Shown here: positions 19,921 to 28,918 of the stretch, piece after piece | How the letters are laid out: each line of letters starts with the position of its first letter | Position numbering within the stretch: position 1 is the first letter of the stretch | Assembly (NCBI RefSeq): GCF_030813915.1 | Contig: NZ_JAUSUJ010000028.1 | Span: 1 to 64,000, forward strand | Direction: 5' to 3' | DNA length: 64,000 nucleotides | From: Rhodoplanes tepidamans | Lineage (GTDB): Bacteria; Pseudomonadota; Alphaproteobacteria; Rhizobiales; Xanthobacteraceae | The notes under the pieces: model-generated | The model's input: only the letters and a program-made list of their open reading frames with translations | What the model was told of the DNA's origin: nothing | The model's database searches: none | Made by a program: the position numbers and the translations under genes

Positions 19921-20668
19921 ATGGCATCCGACCACGTCATCGAGACCGAGGGTCTGACGAAGGAGTTCAAGGGCTTCCGGGCGGTCAACAATGTCCGCCT
20001 GCGGGTCGCCCGCGGCACCATCCATGCCCTGATCGGGCCGAACGGGGCCGGCAAGACCACCTGCTTCAACCTGATCACCAAGTTCCTGCAGCCGACGACC
20101 GGCCGCATTCTCTACAACGGCCGCGACATCACGGCGATGAAGCCGCACGACGTCGCCCGCCTCGGGCTGGTGCGCTCGTTCCAGATCTCCGCCGTGTTCC
20201 CGCACCTCACCGTGCTGGAGAACGTGCGGGTGGCGCTGCAGCGGACGCTCGGCACGTCCTATCACTTCTGGAAGCCGGAGACCTCGGTCGCGGTCCTGGA
20301 CGACCGCGCCATGGACCTCCTTGAGCAGGTCGGCGTCGAATCCTACGCGCATCTGCAGGCCGTCGAGCTGCCCTATGGCCGCAAGCGGGCGCTGGAGATC
20401 GCCACCACGCTGGCGCTCGATCCCGAGATGCTGCTGCTCGACGAGCCGATGGCCGGCATGGGCCGCGAGGACATCAGGCGCATCTCCGACCTGATCCGGC
20501 GCGTCGCCGCGAACCGCACCGTTCTGATGGTCGAGCACAACCTGTCGGTGGTCGCCGATCTCTCGGACCGCATCACCGTTCTGGCGCGCGGCGAGATCCT
20601 CGCCGAGGGCTCCTACGAGGAGGTGTCGTCGAACCCGGCCGTGGTCGAGGCCTATATGGGGACCGGCC

Positions 20669-20676
<8 letters not shown>
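19921..20676 (+). CDS. livG: Branched-chain amino-acid type ABC transporter ATP-binding protein (LivG-like)
   Basis: A 251-aa cytoplasmic ATPase. Walker A is GPNGAGKTTCFN. LPYGRKRALEIATTLALDPEMLLLDEPMAGM gives the signature-equivalent and Walker B, and the H-loop is MVEHNLSVVADLSDRITVLARG. ATG 19921 (MASDHVIETEGL) is preferred to an upstream TTG. It is the first gene of a five-gene set (G-F-K-H-M) and overlaps livF by 8 bases. The ligand may be a branched-chain amino acid, urea, an amide or an aromatic acid; this family does not allow prediction from the ATPase. Confidence 0.92.
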
Positions 20677-21373
<697 letters not shown>

Positions 21374-21462
21374 CTCGGACCGTCGGATCCGGGTCGCATC
21401 CCGCCGAGAGCCGACCACGCCGCTTGTGAACACGCTGCACATAAAAATCCGGAGGAAATGAG

Positions 21463-22686
21463 ATGAAGACCAAGTCCATGCTGCTCGGAGGCCTCGCCGC
21501 CGCGGCGCTGTGCGTCGGCACGACCGGGCACGCGAGCGCGCAGATGAGCGACGGCGTCATCAAGATCGGGGTCCTCAACGACCAGTCCGGCACCTATGCG
21601 GACCTGTCGGGGCAGGGCTCGGTCTTCGCCGCCAGGAAGGCGGTCGAGGACTTCTGCAAGGCGCAGAAGTGCGAGAAGATCGAGGTGGTGTTCGGCGATC
21701 ACCAGAACAAGCCGGACATCGGCGCCGGCGTGGCGCGCCGCTGGTACGACGTCGAGCAGGTCGACATGATCGTCGACACGCCGACCTCCTCGGTCGCGTT
21801 CGCCGTCAACCAGATCACCCGTGAGAAGAACAAGGTCTTCCTCAACTCCGGCGCCGGCGCCTCGGACCTCACCGGCAGCGCCTGCTCGCCGAACCTGGTC
21901 CACTGGACCTACGACACCTGGGCGCTGGCGCACGGCACCGGCTCGGCGATCGTCAAGCAGGGCGGCAAGTCCTGGTACTTCCTGACCGCCGACTACGCCT
22001 TCGGCCACGCGCTGGAGCGCGACACCGCGGCGGTGGTCGAGAAGATGGGCGGCAAGGTGGTCGGCAAGGTGCGCCATCCGTTCCCGGCCCAGGACTTCTC
22101 GTCCTTCCTGCTGCAGGCGCAGGCGTCGAAGGCGCAGGTGATCGGGCTCGCCAATGCCGGCGCCGACACCATCAACTCGATCAAGCAGGCCTCCGAGTTC
22201 GGCATCGTCCAGGGCGGCCAGAAGCTCGCCGGCCTGCTGGTCTTCATCACCGACGTGCACGCGCTGGGCCTGAAGACCGCGCAGGGCCTGACCTTCACCG
22301 AGGCCTGGTACTGGGACACGAGCGACGCCAACCGCGCCTTCGCCAAGGAGTTCGCGGCGGCCAACAAGGGCAACTATCCGACCATGGTGCAGGCCGGCGT
22401 CTACTCGGCCGTGATGCACTATCTCAAGGCCGTGCACGCGCTCGGCTCCGACGCCGACGGTGCCAAGGTGGTCGCCAAGATGAAGGAGATGCCGACCGAC
22501 GACAAGCTGTTCGGCAAGGGCACGATCCGGGCCGACGGGCGCAAGATCCACGACCTGATGCTGGTCGAGGTGAAGAAGCCGGAGGAGAGCAAGGGCCCGT
22601 GGGACTACCACAAGGTCGTCGCCACCATTCCGGCCGCCGAGGCGTTCCGGCCGCTCGCGGAGGGCGGCTGCGCCCTGGTGAAGTGA
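21463..22686 (+). CDS. ABC transporter periplasmic substrate-binding protein (LivK-like)
   Basis: A 407-aa type I periplasmic binding protein. The signal peptide is about residues 1-27 (ending ASAQM). The mature start SDGVIKIGVLNDQSGTYADL is the ligand-binding N-lobe, GAGVARRWYDVEQVDMIVDTPTSSVAFAV contains the serine/threonine hinge loop, and KSWYFLTADYAFGHALERD belongs to the second lobe. The ribosome site GGAGG lies 9 bases upstream. It is placed centrally in the operon between ATPases and permeases, rather than at the front as in classical livKHMGF. The ligand is unknown. Confidence 0.92.
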   Translation: MKTKSMLLGGLAAAALCVGTTGHASAQMSDGVIKIGVLNDQSGTYADLSGQGSVFAARKAVEDFCKAQKCEKIEVVFGDHQNKPDIGAGVARRWYDVEQVDMIVDTPTSSVAFAVNQITREKNKVFLNSGAGASDLTGSACSPNLVHWTYDTWALAHGTGSAIVKQGGKSWYFLTADYAFGHALERDTAAVVEKMGGKVVGKVRHPFPAQDFSSFLLQAQASKAQVIGLANAGADTINSIKQASEFGIVQGGQKLAGLLVFITDVHALGLKTAQGLTFTEAWYWDTSDANRAFAKEFAAANKGNYPTMVQAGVYSAVMHYLKAVHALGSDADGAKVVAKMKEMPTDDKLFGKGTIRADGRKIHDLMLVEVKKPEESKGPWDYHKVVATIPAAEAFRPLAEGGCALVK

Positions 22687-22706
22687 GGCGAGGCGCAGCG
22701 CTGCCG

Positions 22707-22734
22707 CACCTCTCCCCGCGCGCGGGGAGAGGTG
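22707..22734. repeat. Perfect 28-bp palindrome (CTCTCCCC type)
   Basis: The two 14-base arms CACCTCTCCCCGCG and CGCGGGGAGAGGTG are exact reverse complements with no loop. The element lies in the 76-bp gap between binding-protein and permease genes, so it is transcribed and could stabilise or attenuate the mRNA, giving more binding protein than permease. It belongs with the repeat at 103-127, a dispersed intergenic family. Confidence 0.75.
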
Positions 22735-22762
22735 AGAAACGTCGAGACGAGGTGATGCGAAG

Positions 22763-23644
22763 ATGTTCGAGCTGCTCGGCGTGCCGCCGCAGGCCCTGTT
22801 GGGCCAGCTCCTCCTGGGGCTGATCAACGGCGCGTTCTACGCGCTCCTGTCGCTCGGACTCGCCGTCATCTTCGGCCTGATGAACGTCATCAACTTCACC
22901 CACGGCGCCCAGTACATGATGGGGGCCTTCGTGGCCTGGATGCTGCTGCAATACGCCGGCATCCCGTACTGGGGCGCGCTGGTGCTGTCGCCCCTGATCG
23001 TCGGGGCGACCGGCATCGTCATCGAGCGGCTGCTGATCTCGCGCCTCTACCACCTCGACCATCTCTACGGGCTCCTGCTCACCTTCGGGCTCGCCCTGAT
23101 CGTCGAGGGCCTGTTCCGCCAGCAGTACGGCTCGTCCGGGTTGCCCTACACCAACCCGATCCCGGGCGGGCAGAATCTCGGCTTCATGTTCCTGCCCTGG
23201 TATCGCGGCTGGGTTGTCGCCTTCTCGCTCGCCGTGTGCCTGGTCACCTGGTTCACCATCGAGCGCACCAAGCTCGGCGCCTATCTGCGCGCCGCGACCG
23301 AGAGGCCCGACCTCGTCCAGGCCTTCGGCGTCAACGTGCCCCGCATGATCACGCTGACCTACGGGGTCGGCGTCGGCCTCGCGGCGCTCGCCGGCGTGCT
23401 CGCCGCGCCGATCTACACCGTCAACCCGACCATGGGGTCGAACCTGATCATCGTGGTGTTCGCCGTCGTCGTCATCGGCGGCATGGGCTCGATCGCCGGC
23501 TCGATCGTCACCGGGTTCGGGCTCGGGGTCGTCGAGGGGCTGACCAAGGTGTTCTGGCCCGAGGCCTCCGCCACCGTCATCTTCGTCATCATGGCGATCG
23601 TCCTCATGGTGCGCCCGCAGGGCCTGTTCGGAACGCCGCGATGA
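22763..23644 (+). CDS. livH: Branched-chain amino-acid type ABC transporter permease (LivH-like)
   Basis: A 293-aa inner-membrane permease with about eight hydrophobic segments. Typical family text includes GLINGAFYALLSLGLAVIFGLMNVINFTHGAQYM at the N-terminus, GAYLRAATERPDLVQAFGVNV in the cytoplasmic coupling loop and VVIGGMGSIAGSIVTGFGLGVVEGL near the end. Its stop overlaps the livM start (ATGA). It forms the translocation pore with LivM. Confidence 0.93.
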   Translation: MFELLGVPPQALLGQLLLGLINGAFYALLSLGLAVIFGLMNVINFTHGAQYMMGAFVAWMLLQYAGIPYWGALVLSPLIVGATGIVIERLLISRLYHLDHLYGLLLTFGLALIVEGLFRQQYGSSGLPYTNPIPGGQNLGFMFLPWYRGWVVAFSLAVCLVTWFTIERTKLGAYLRAATERPDLVQAFGVNVPRMITLTYGVGVGLAALAGVLAAPIYTVNPTMGSNLIIVVFAVVVIGGMGSIAGSIVTGFGLGVVEGLTKVFWPEASATVIFVIMAIVLMVRPQGLFGTPR

Positions 23645-24642
23645 CCAGCACCAGCCGCAGAGCCTCGGGCGGCGCCGGCCGCAACGTCGACCTGATCGTC
23701 TTCGCCGTGCTGGTCGCCGCGCTGCTGGTCGCGCCGCTCGCCGTCTACCCCGTGCTGCTGATGAAGGTGCTGTGCTTCGCGCTGTTCGCCTGCGCCTTCA
23801 ACCTGCTGATCGGCTACGGCGGCCTCCTGTCCTTCGGCCATGCGATGTTCTTCGGCTTCGCCGCCTACGTGTCGGGCTACACGGTGAAGACCTGGGGCTT
23901 CTCGACCGAGCTCGGGATTCTCGCCGGCACTGCCGTCGCGGCCGCGCTCGGCCTCGTCGCCGGGGTGATCGCGATCCGCCGGCAGGGCATCTACTTCGCC
24001 ATGGTGACGCTGGCGCTCGCCCAGATGGTGTTCTTCTTCTGCCTGCAGGCGCCGTTCACGGGCGGCGAGGACGGCATCCAGGCGATCCCGCGCCGGCCGC
24101 TGTTCGGCCTGGTCGACATCTCGGGCGACCTGTCGCTCTACTACGTCGTGCTGGCGATCTTCGCGGCCGGCTTCCTGATCATCTGGCGCACCATCCACTC
24201 GCCCTTCGGTCAGGTCCTCAAGGCGATCCGCGAGAACGAGGCGCGCGCCGTCTCGCTCGGTTACGCGGTCGACCGCTTCAAGCTGATCGCCTTCGTGCTG
24301 TCGGCGACCCTCGCCGGCCTCGCCGGCGCCACCAAGGCGCTGGTCTTCCAGCTCGCCTCGCTCACCGACGTCACCTGGCAGATGTCCGGCGAGGTGGTGC
24401 TGATGACGCTGGTCGGCGGCATGGGCACGGTGTTCGGGCCGATCGTCGGCGCCGCCGTCATCGTCGTCATGCAGAACACCTTCACGGGCTTCGGCGAGTG
24501 GGTGCTGGTGGCGCAGGGCTGCATCTTCGTGCTCACCGTGCTGCTGTTCCGCCGCGGCATCGTCGGCGAGATCGTCGCGATCGCCCGCCGGCGCGCGGCC
24601 GCGGGCGAGGCGGTCGGCCGCGAGGCCCCGGCCGGCGGGTAG
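23641..24642 (+). CDS. livM: Branched-chain amino-acid type ABC transporter permease (LivM-like)
   Basis: A 333-aa permease beginning at ATG 23641, overlapping livH by 4 bases. A Ser/Arg-rich N-terminus precedes about nine TM segments. Family motifs are AFNLLIGYGGLLSFGHAMFFG, GIYFAMVTLALAQM, the coupling loop SPFGQVLKAIRENEARAVSLGY and LMTLVGGMGTVFGPIVGAAV. It is the last gene of the transporter operon; GC-rich DNA with no clear terminator follows. Confidence 0.93.
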   Translation: MTSTSRRASGGAGRNVDLIVFAVLVAALLVAPLAVYPVLLMKVLCFALFACAFNLLIGYGGLLSFGHAMFFGFAAYVSGYTVKTWGFSTELGILAGTAVAAALGLVAGVIAIRRQGIYFAMVTLALAQMVFFFCLQAPFTGGEDGIQAIPRRPLFGLVDISGDLSLYYVVLAIFAAGFLIIWRTIHSPFGQVLKAIRENEARAVSLGYAVDRFKLIAFVLSATLAGLAGATKALVFQLASLTDVTWQMSGEVVLMTLVGGMGTVFGPIVGAAVIVVMQNTFTGFGEWVLVAQGCIFVLTVLLFRRGIVGEIVAIARRRAAAGEAVGREAPAGG

Positions 24643-24766
24643 GGCGCCCGGGCCATCCCCGGCCCGGCGGGGATACGGCCGGGGGGCGTTCGGCCCCTGC
24701 CGCCCCACTTTGCTGCACTGCAAGAAAGAAAATTACAGAAATTAAGTACAGTGCGACACAAAACTG

Positions 24767-24794
24767 TTGCGCCGCGTGCGCGGGTACGTATCAT
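24767..24794 (+). promoter_or_regulatory. Possible promoter in an A+T-rich island
   Basis: TTGCGC (24767-24772) and TATCAT (24789-24794) are separated by 16 bases, at the end of a conspicuously A+T-rich stretch (about 24715-24800), and lie 34 bases before the small gene start at 24828. This is compatible with a sigma-70-type promoter. Confidence 0.35.
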
Positions 24795-24827
24795 TCTACA
24801 GATGCAACCCGTAGCAGGAGCGACCCC

Positions 24828-25016
24828 GTGCTTCAGCGCAGCGATCTCGTCGCATTCATGCCGACCTCCGACATGTGCCACTACCTCGCGCGCGTCGCCC
24901 ACGGGCACGCATCCTCGCTGCATGCCTGGGTGGTCGACGGGCTGCGCGATCACGGGCTGATCGACCGCCACGACCGGCTCACCGAGCACGGCCGCCGGAT
25001 GCTGGCGAGCGAGTAG
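24828..25016 (+). CDS. Small winged-helix-like hypothetical protein (62 aa)
   Basis: Starts at GTG 24828 with AGGAG ten bases upstream. The 62 residues (MLQRSDLVAFMPTSDMC..) look alpha-helical, ending in GLRDHGLIDRHDRLTEHGRR, which resembles the recognition helix plus wing of small winged-helix proteins. An A+T-rich promoter-like region precedes it. I do not recognise a named family. It could be a small DNA-binding regulator. Confidence 0.55.
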   Translation: MLQRSDLVAFMPTSDMCHYLARVAHGHASSLHAWVVDGLRDHGLIDRHDRLTEHGRRMLASE

Positions 25017-25054
25017 GGCGGCGGCGGCCCCCGGCCGTCACCGTTCCCGGGCCG

Positions 25055-25825
25055 TCACTCCTTCCGGACCCGTCCCGGGTGCTCGCCGCGCGAGGCGTCG
25101 CGGCCGGCGACGCGCTCGCGCCGGTGCTCCAGCTCCAGCGTCACCAGCCGGGCCAGCAGGGTCGCCGGATAGAGCTGGCCGATGATCGTCTCGATGTTGC
25201 ACAGCGCCCGCGCAATCGGGTGCACGGGGGCGATGTCGCCGTAGCCGGTCGAGGTCAGGGTGACGAAGCTGAAATAGATCAGGTTGGCGGCCAGCCCCGG
25301 GCTGTCGACCACCTCGAGCCCGGCGAAGGCGTTCGGGATCGCCATCCCGACCACCGCGAAGACGGCCACGAAGGCCGCCGCGACCAGGAGATACAGCAGC
25401 ACGGCGCCGATCACCCGGTGGGTGGTCACGCGGCCCGGGCCGAACACCAGCCGCGCGACGACGGATCCCAGCACCAGCGCCAGGATGAGCCAGCCGCCGG
25501 CCGCCAGCACGATGTCGGTCTTCGACGGGGTGCTGAGCCGCATCACCACGGCGGACGCGTTCATCAGCAGGCCGACCGACAGCGCCGCGAACACCCACGG
25601 GCTTCCCGACAGCACCAGCGCGCCGGCGATGATGCCGAGCAGCACCAGCCCGCCCAGAATCTGCGCCGGCTCGGCCCCGCTCGCCTGCAGCGGCACGGCG
25701 ACGAAGAACAGCACCACCAGCAGGATGGTCAGCACGGTGAGCAGCTGGTCGCTCCAGCGCTCCTGGGCACGGCGCAGGCGCGCCCGGAAGCCGCGGGCCG
25801 GCCTCGCGCTCGCCGGATCACGCAT
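25055..25825 (-). CDS. Two-TM-pore potassium channel family protein
   Basis: A 256-aa membrane protein. About four TM segments occupy the N-terminal 175 residues, then a pore loop with the selectivity filter TLTSTGYGDIAPVHPIAR between LIYFSFV and the last TM helix (ALCNIETIIGQLYPATLLARLV). TGYGD is the K+-selective signature. A short basic cytoplasmic tail (LELEHRRERVAGRD) follows, with no RCK/TrkA domain. The start overlaps the end of the TAXI-type gene by 8 bases, so the two are co-translated. This suggests that the channel works with that ligand-binding protein; see findings. Confidence 0.85.
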   Translation of the reverse strand: MRDPASARPARGFRARLRRAQERWSDQLLTVLTILLVVLFFVAVPLQASGAEPAQILGGLVLLGIIAGALVLSGSPWVFAALSVGLLMNASAVVMRLSTPSKTDIVLAAGGWLILALVLGSVVARLVFGPGRVTTHRVIGAVLLYLLVAAAFVAVFAVVGMAIPNAFAGLEVVDSPGLAANLIYFSFVTLTSTGYGDIAPVHPIARALCNIETIIGQLYPATLLARLVTLELEHRRERVAGRDASRGEHPGRVRKE

Positions 25826-27260
25826 GCTGCGGCTCCCCGGCCGGGGCGGCCAGCTCCGCCGGGGCGGCCCCGGCCGCCGGGGCCGACGCCGCGGGCTGCG
25901 GCGCGCCGGCGAGCGCCGCCCGCCGGCGGGCGATCAGGTGCTCCAGCCGGGTGGTCGCCAGCATCAGGGCGGCCGGGTCGGCGGCGTCGGGGTCGCGCGC
26001 CGCGATGCGGTCGAGCGCGTTATGCAGGATGCGGTCGATCTGCCGCTCCAGCGCCGCCACGGCGGCCTCGTCGCCGGTGGCCTCCACGGTCTCGGACAGC
26101 GCCCGCAGCCGCGCCAGCGCGTTGTCGCTGTGGCCGGCGTCGCGCGCCATGAACTTCCAGGCCGCCGCGAACAGCGAGGTCAGCGAGCCGAGCAGCATCG
26201 AGCCGTAGAAGATCTGGTCGCCCCAGCGGTCGAAGAAGGTCTTCACGTCGCCGTCGAAATAGGCGGCGGCGCCGGGATGGATCGGCACGAAGGCGTCCTT
26301 GTCGGTCGACGGCGCGCTGATCTCGGCGAGGATCGGATAGGCCGCGACGAGCTCGCGCCTCGTGTCCATGATCGCCTTGGCGAGCGCCGTCACGGTGTCG
26401 TCGTCGAGCGCCTTCCGGGCGAGCAGGTAGACGGGCACGCGCAGCGTCGTCAGGTCGTCGTCGGGGACCGGCGGCGCACCGCGCAGCGTGCCCTTCGGCA
26501 GGTCGTAGCTCTCGTAGGCGCGCACCAGCGCCGCGATGGCGCCGGCCGCCTCGATCGGCACCAGCCCGACCGTCTGCTTGCCGGACGGGAAGAGGCCGCG
26601 CAGCATGCCGAGATACTGCTCGGTGGTCGGTATCACGGCGAGCAGCGCGGCGACCTGCCGGGACGCGAGCGCGTGCTGGGCGTCCGCCGGGGTCAGGTCG
26701 CGGAACGTCACCTTCAGATGGTCGAGGTCGTACTCGCGCCGCAGCGCATCGACGAGCCTGCGGTTGACGCTGCCGCCGATCACCCCGACCGCCCGGCCCT
26801 TGAGGTCGGTGATCTCCTCGATCTTGCTGCCCGGCGGGGTGACGAGCATCACCACGGCGTTGGAGACCACCACGACGGCGCGGGCGTCGGCGAGATCGCC
26901 GACGTCGCCGCGGCCGATCACCAGGTCGACCTCGCCGGCCGCGAAGGCCGCGGCGGCGTCGATCACGGTGCCCTTGTCGACGACCTTGAGCCGCACCGGC
27001 GCGCCGGTGGCGGCGAGCCGGGCCGCGACGGCCGAGACGGTGCGCGGCATGGCGCCGTCGAGCGAGCCGGCCGCCACGGTCAGGGTCTTCGGCGCGGTGA
27101 ACAGGCGCCAGCCCCACAGGCCGGCCGCGAAGGCGATCACGGCCGCGGCCAGCACCACGGCGACGCGCAGCCAGCGCGGCAGCCGGCCGGTGGCGACCGC
27201 GGCGAGGCCGGCGGCCACCGCCGTGCCGACGGCGACCTTCTGAAGCTGGCCCTGGTCCAT
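25818..27260 (-). CDS. Membrane-tethered TAXI-family TRAP solute-binding protein
   Basis: A 480-aa protein with a TM segment at about 29-50 (LRVAVVLAAAVIAFAAGLWG), a TAXI/NMT1-type solute-binding domain at about 55-340 (TVAAGSLDGAMPRTVSAVAARL, ITDLKGRAVGVIGGSVNRR, VPVYLLARKALDDDTV), a second hydrophobic segment at about 355-375 (IFYGSMLLGSLTSLFAAAW) and a helical C-terminal region (about 380-480) that should be cytoplasmic. Ordinary TAXI proteins are free in the periplasm; here the binding domain is tethered at both ends. No TRAP membrane (DctQM) gene is nearby. An 8-base overlap couples it to the downstream channel gene. Confidence 0.8.
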   Translation of the reverse strand: MDQGQLQKVAVGTAVAAGLAAVATGRLPRWLRVAVVLAAAVIAFAAGLWGWRLFTAPKTLTVAAGSLDGAMPRTVSAVAARLAATGAPVRLKVVDKGTVIDAAAAFAAGEVDLVIGRGDVGDLADARAVVVVSNAVVMLVTPPGSKIEEITDLKGRAVGVIGGSVNRRLVDALRREYDLDHLKVTFRDLTPADAQHALASRQVAALLAVIPTTEQYLGMLRGLFPSGKQTVGLVPIEAAGAIAALVRAYESYDLPKGTLRGAPPVPDDDLTTLRVPVYLLARKALDDDTVTALAKAIMDTRRELVAAYPILAEISAPSTDKDAFVPIHPGAAAYFDGDVKTFFDRWGDQIFYGSMLLGSLTSLFAAAWKFMARDAGHSDNALARLRALSETVEATGDEAAVAALERQIDRILHNALDRIAARDPDAADPAALMLATTRLEHLIARRRAALAGAPQPAASAPAAGAAPAELAAPAGEPQHA

Positions 27261-27379
27261 GGCGCTCCTCCGGGCGGGGCGGCGGCTCGTTCCGCCGCCC
27301 GAAGGGTATCGTGCGGTTCGCGCGGCGTGTCGAGGGGCCGGGCGCGGCCCGGCCTCCCGCCCGTCGCGCCATCAACAGC

Positions 27380-28363
27380 TCACGGGATCAGCAGCGACGA
27401 GCCGATGGTCTTGCCGGCCTCGAGGTCGCGGTGGGCCGCGACCGCGTCGGCGAGCTGGTAGCGCCGGCCGACATGCGCCTTGACGGCGCCGGCCTTCACC
27501 AGGTCGAACAGCTTGCCGGCCGACATCCGGATCTCCTCGCGGGTCGCGCAGTAGGTCGCCAGCGTCGGCCGGGTGAAGTAGAGCGAGCCCTTCTTCTGCA
27601 GGAGGCCGGCCTCGACGGGCGGCGGCGCCCCGGTGGTGGTGCCGAACGAGACGAAGTAGCCGCGCGGGGCGAGCGCCCCGATCGAGGTGTCGAAGGTCGC
27701 CTTGCCGATCGAGTCGAACACCACCGGCACGCCGGCGCCGCCGGTGATCTCCTTGACCCGGGCGAGGACGTCCTCGCGGGTGCGGTCGATCACCACCTCG
27801 TAGCCGTTCTCCCGGGCGAGCCGGCACTTCTCCTCGCCGGCCGCGACCCCGATCATGCGGGCGCCGATGTGGCGGCCCCACTGGCCGGCGATCAGGCCGA
27901 CGCCGCCGGAGGCGGCCCAGAACAGCACCCACTCGCCGGCCTTGATCGGGTAGCAACGGGTGATCAGGTACTCGACCGTCATGCCCTTCATCAGCAGGGC
28001 AGCGGCGTCCTCCTCGGAGATGCCGTCCGGGATTTTCAGCACGCGCTCGACCGGCATGTTGCGCAGGTCCGTGTAGGACCCGGAGGCGCCGCCGGCATAG
28101 ACCACCCGGTCGCCGACCTTGAAGTCCGTGACTCCGGAGCCGACCGCCGTGACCGTGCCGGCCGCCTCGGTGCCGACCGCGCCTGGCAGCGGCGCCGGGT
28201 AGAAGCCGGAACGGAAGTAGCAGTCCTGGTAGTTGAGGCCGACGACGGACTGGCGGATCTGCACCTCGCCCGGGCCGGGATCGGCGAGGTCGATGGTCTC
28301 CATCGCCAGCACCTCGGGGCCGCCCGGCGTCGCGTATCTCACCACCCGTGCCTTGCTGCTCAT
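27380..28363 (-). CDS. NADPH:quinone oxidoreductase (zinc-independent MDR family)
   Basis: A 327-aa medium-chain reductase. ATG 28363 is preceded by GGAGGAG. The N-terminal GroES-like domain reads GPGEVQIRQSVVGLNYQDCYFRSG..LPGAVGTEAAGTV. The Rossmann domain carries WAASGGVGLIAGQWGRHIGARMIGVAAGEEK, the NADPH-binding AxxGGVG motif. The C-terminal KAHVGRRYQLADAVAAHRDLEAGKTIGSSLLIP is characteristic of QorA-type enzymes. No zinc ligands are seen. It reduces quinones or related enones with NADPH in the cytosol. It stands alone on the minus strand. Confidence 0.92.
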   Translation of the reverse strand: MSSKARVVRYATPGGPEVLAMETIDLADPGPGEVQIRQSVVGLNYQDCYFRSGFYPAPLPGAVGTEAAGTVTAVGSGVTDFKVGDRVVYAGGASGSYTDLRNMPVERVLKIPDGISEEDAAALLMKGMTVEYLITRCYPIKAGEWVLFWAASGGVGLIAGQWGRHIGARMIGVAAGEEKCRLARENGYEVVIDRTREDVLARVKEITGGAGVPVVFDSIGKATFDTSIGALAPRGYFVSFGTTTGAPPPVEAGLLQKKGSLYFTRPTLATYCATREEIRMSAGKLFDLVKAGAVKAHVGRRYQLADAVAAHRDLEAGKTIGSSLLIP

Positions 28364-28573
28364 GCGTCTCCTCCGGATCTGTCGGTCGCCCCGGCACCGC
28401 GGGGATTTCTGCGGGCGGTGCCGTCGGACGCGAAGTGTTAGCAACCCGCTCGGCGGGTCGGAACGCCCGGGGGCAGGGGACGTGCCATGTGAAATCGCCG
28501 GGCGTGGCGCCGCGCCGCAGCGGTCGGGCGGCAGGGAGGGCGGGCGACGGCCGCGCGCGAAAAACGTCCGACA

Positions 28574-28615
28574 CTGATCTGTGTCAAAGAGCGAGACGCC
28601 CGGCGCGCCTACAAG
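28574..28615 (+). promoter_or_regulatory. FNR/FixK-type box with a -10 element at class-II spacing
   Basis: CTGAT-CTGT-GTCAA at 28574-28587 matches 8 of 10 conserved positions of the TTGAT-N4-ATCAA box used by FNR, FnrL and FixK proteins. TACAAG at 28610-28615 is a plausible -10, which would place the transcript start near 28622, about 41.5 bases from the box centre. That spacing is the classical activation position. No protein gene begins just downstream on this strand. Confidence 0.4.
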
Positions 28616-28621
28616 ACCCTC

Positions 28622-28691
28622 GTCGCGCCGCTTCACGGGGGTGAGTGGTGTGACGCAAAAGGGGTGGTCCCACGGACCGCCCCTTTTTCTT
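28622..28691 (+). ncRNA. Candidate oxygen-regulated small RNA (about 70 nt)
   Basis: The predicted transcript runs from the position expected from the FNR-type promoter to a strong intrinsic terminator. Within it, CGTC (28620-28623) can pair with GACG (28652-28655) and inner TCAC with GTGA, giving a 5' stem-loop before the terminator hairpin. No convincing open frame with a ribosome site is present. The RNA identity is inference from promoter, structure and terminator; I recognise no named family. Confidence 0.3.
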
Positions 28692-28695
28692 TTGG
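28657..28695 (+). terminator. Rho-independent terminator
   Basis: The stem AAAAGGGGTGGTCC (28657-28670) pairs with GGACCGCCCCTTTT (28674-28687) around a 3-base loop, with one G-T mismatch, and runs into TTTTTCTTTT. It is the clearest intrinsic terminator in the window, yet no annotated gene on the plus strand ends here, which supports a short non-coding transcript. Confidence 0.65.
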
Positions 28696-28794
28696 CGGCA
28701 CGGCGCGTGCCGCGCGGCGCCAGTGCGGCCGCACGCTCGGAGCTGCTCGCGCTGCCTCGCCGCCGTAATGCCGGGCCGCCACATGATGCCTAAC

Positions 28795-28840
28795 CCCTCG
28801 TGGTGAGGAGCGGCCGCAGGCCGCGTCTCGAACCATGCGG
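28795..28840. repeat. Intergenic palindromic element
   Basis: CCCTCGTGGTGAGGAG, then GCGGCCGCAGGCCGC, then GTCTCGAACCATG forms an imperfect cruciform of the kind dispersed in Hyphomicrobiales intergenic regions (a tggtgagga..tctcgaacca unit). The assignment to a dispersed family is from memory; only one copy is visible here. Confidence 0.4.
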
Positions 28841-28858
28841 CCGCGGCCGTGCGCCCCC

Positions 28859-28918
28859 CGATGCGCGACCCCGCGATGCGCGATTCCGCGATGTGCGGCC
28901 CAGCGATGCACGATCCCG
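28859..28918. repeat. 15-bp tandem repeat, four units
   Basis: Four consecutive units start with CGATG at 28859, 28874, 28889 and 28904: CGATGCGCGACCCCG, CGATGCGCGATTCCG, CGATGTGCGGCCCAG and CGATGCACGATCCCG. In one forward frame they read as a five-residue repeat (AMRDP, AMRDS, AMCGP, AMHDP), but no ribosome site or longer convincing protein surrounds them, so I treat this as a non-coding minisatellite. Confidence 0.7.

Noticed and set aside
28859-28918. CRISPR-like array
   Set aside because: The 15-bp units are contiguous without spacers; no cas genes are present.
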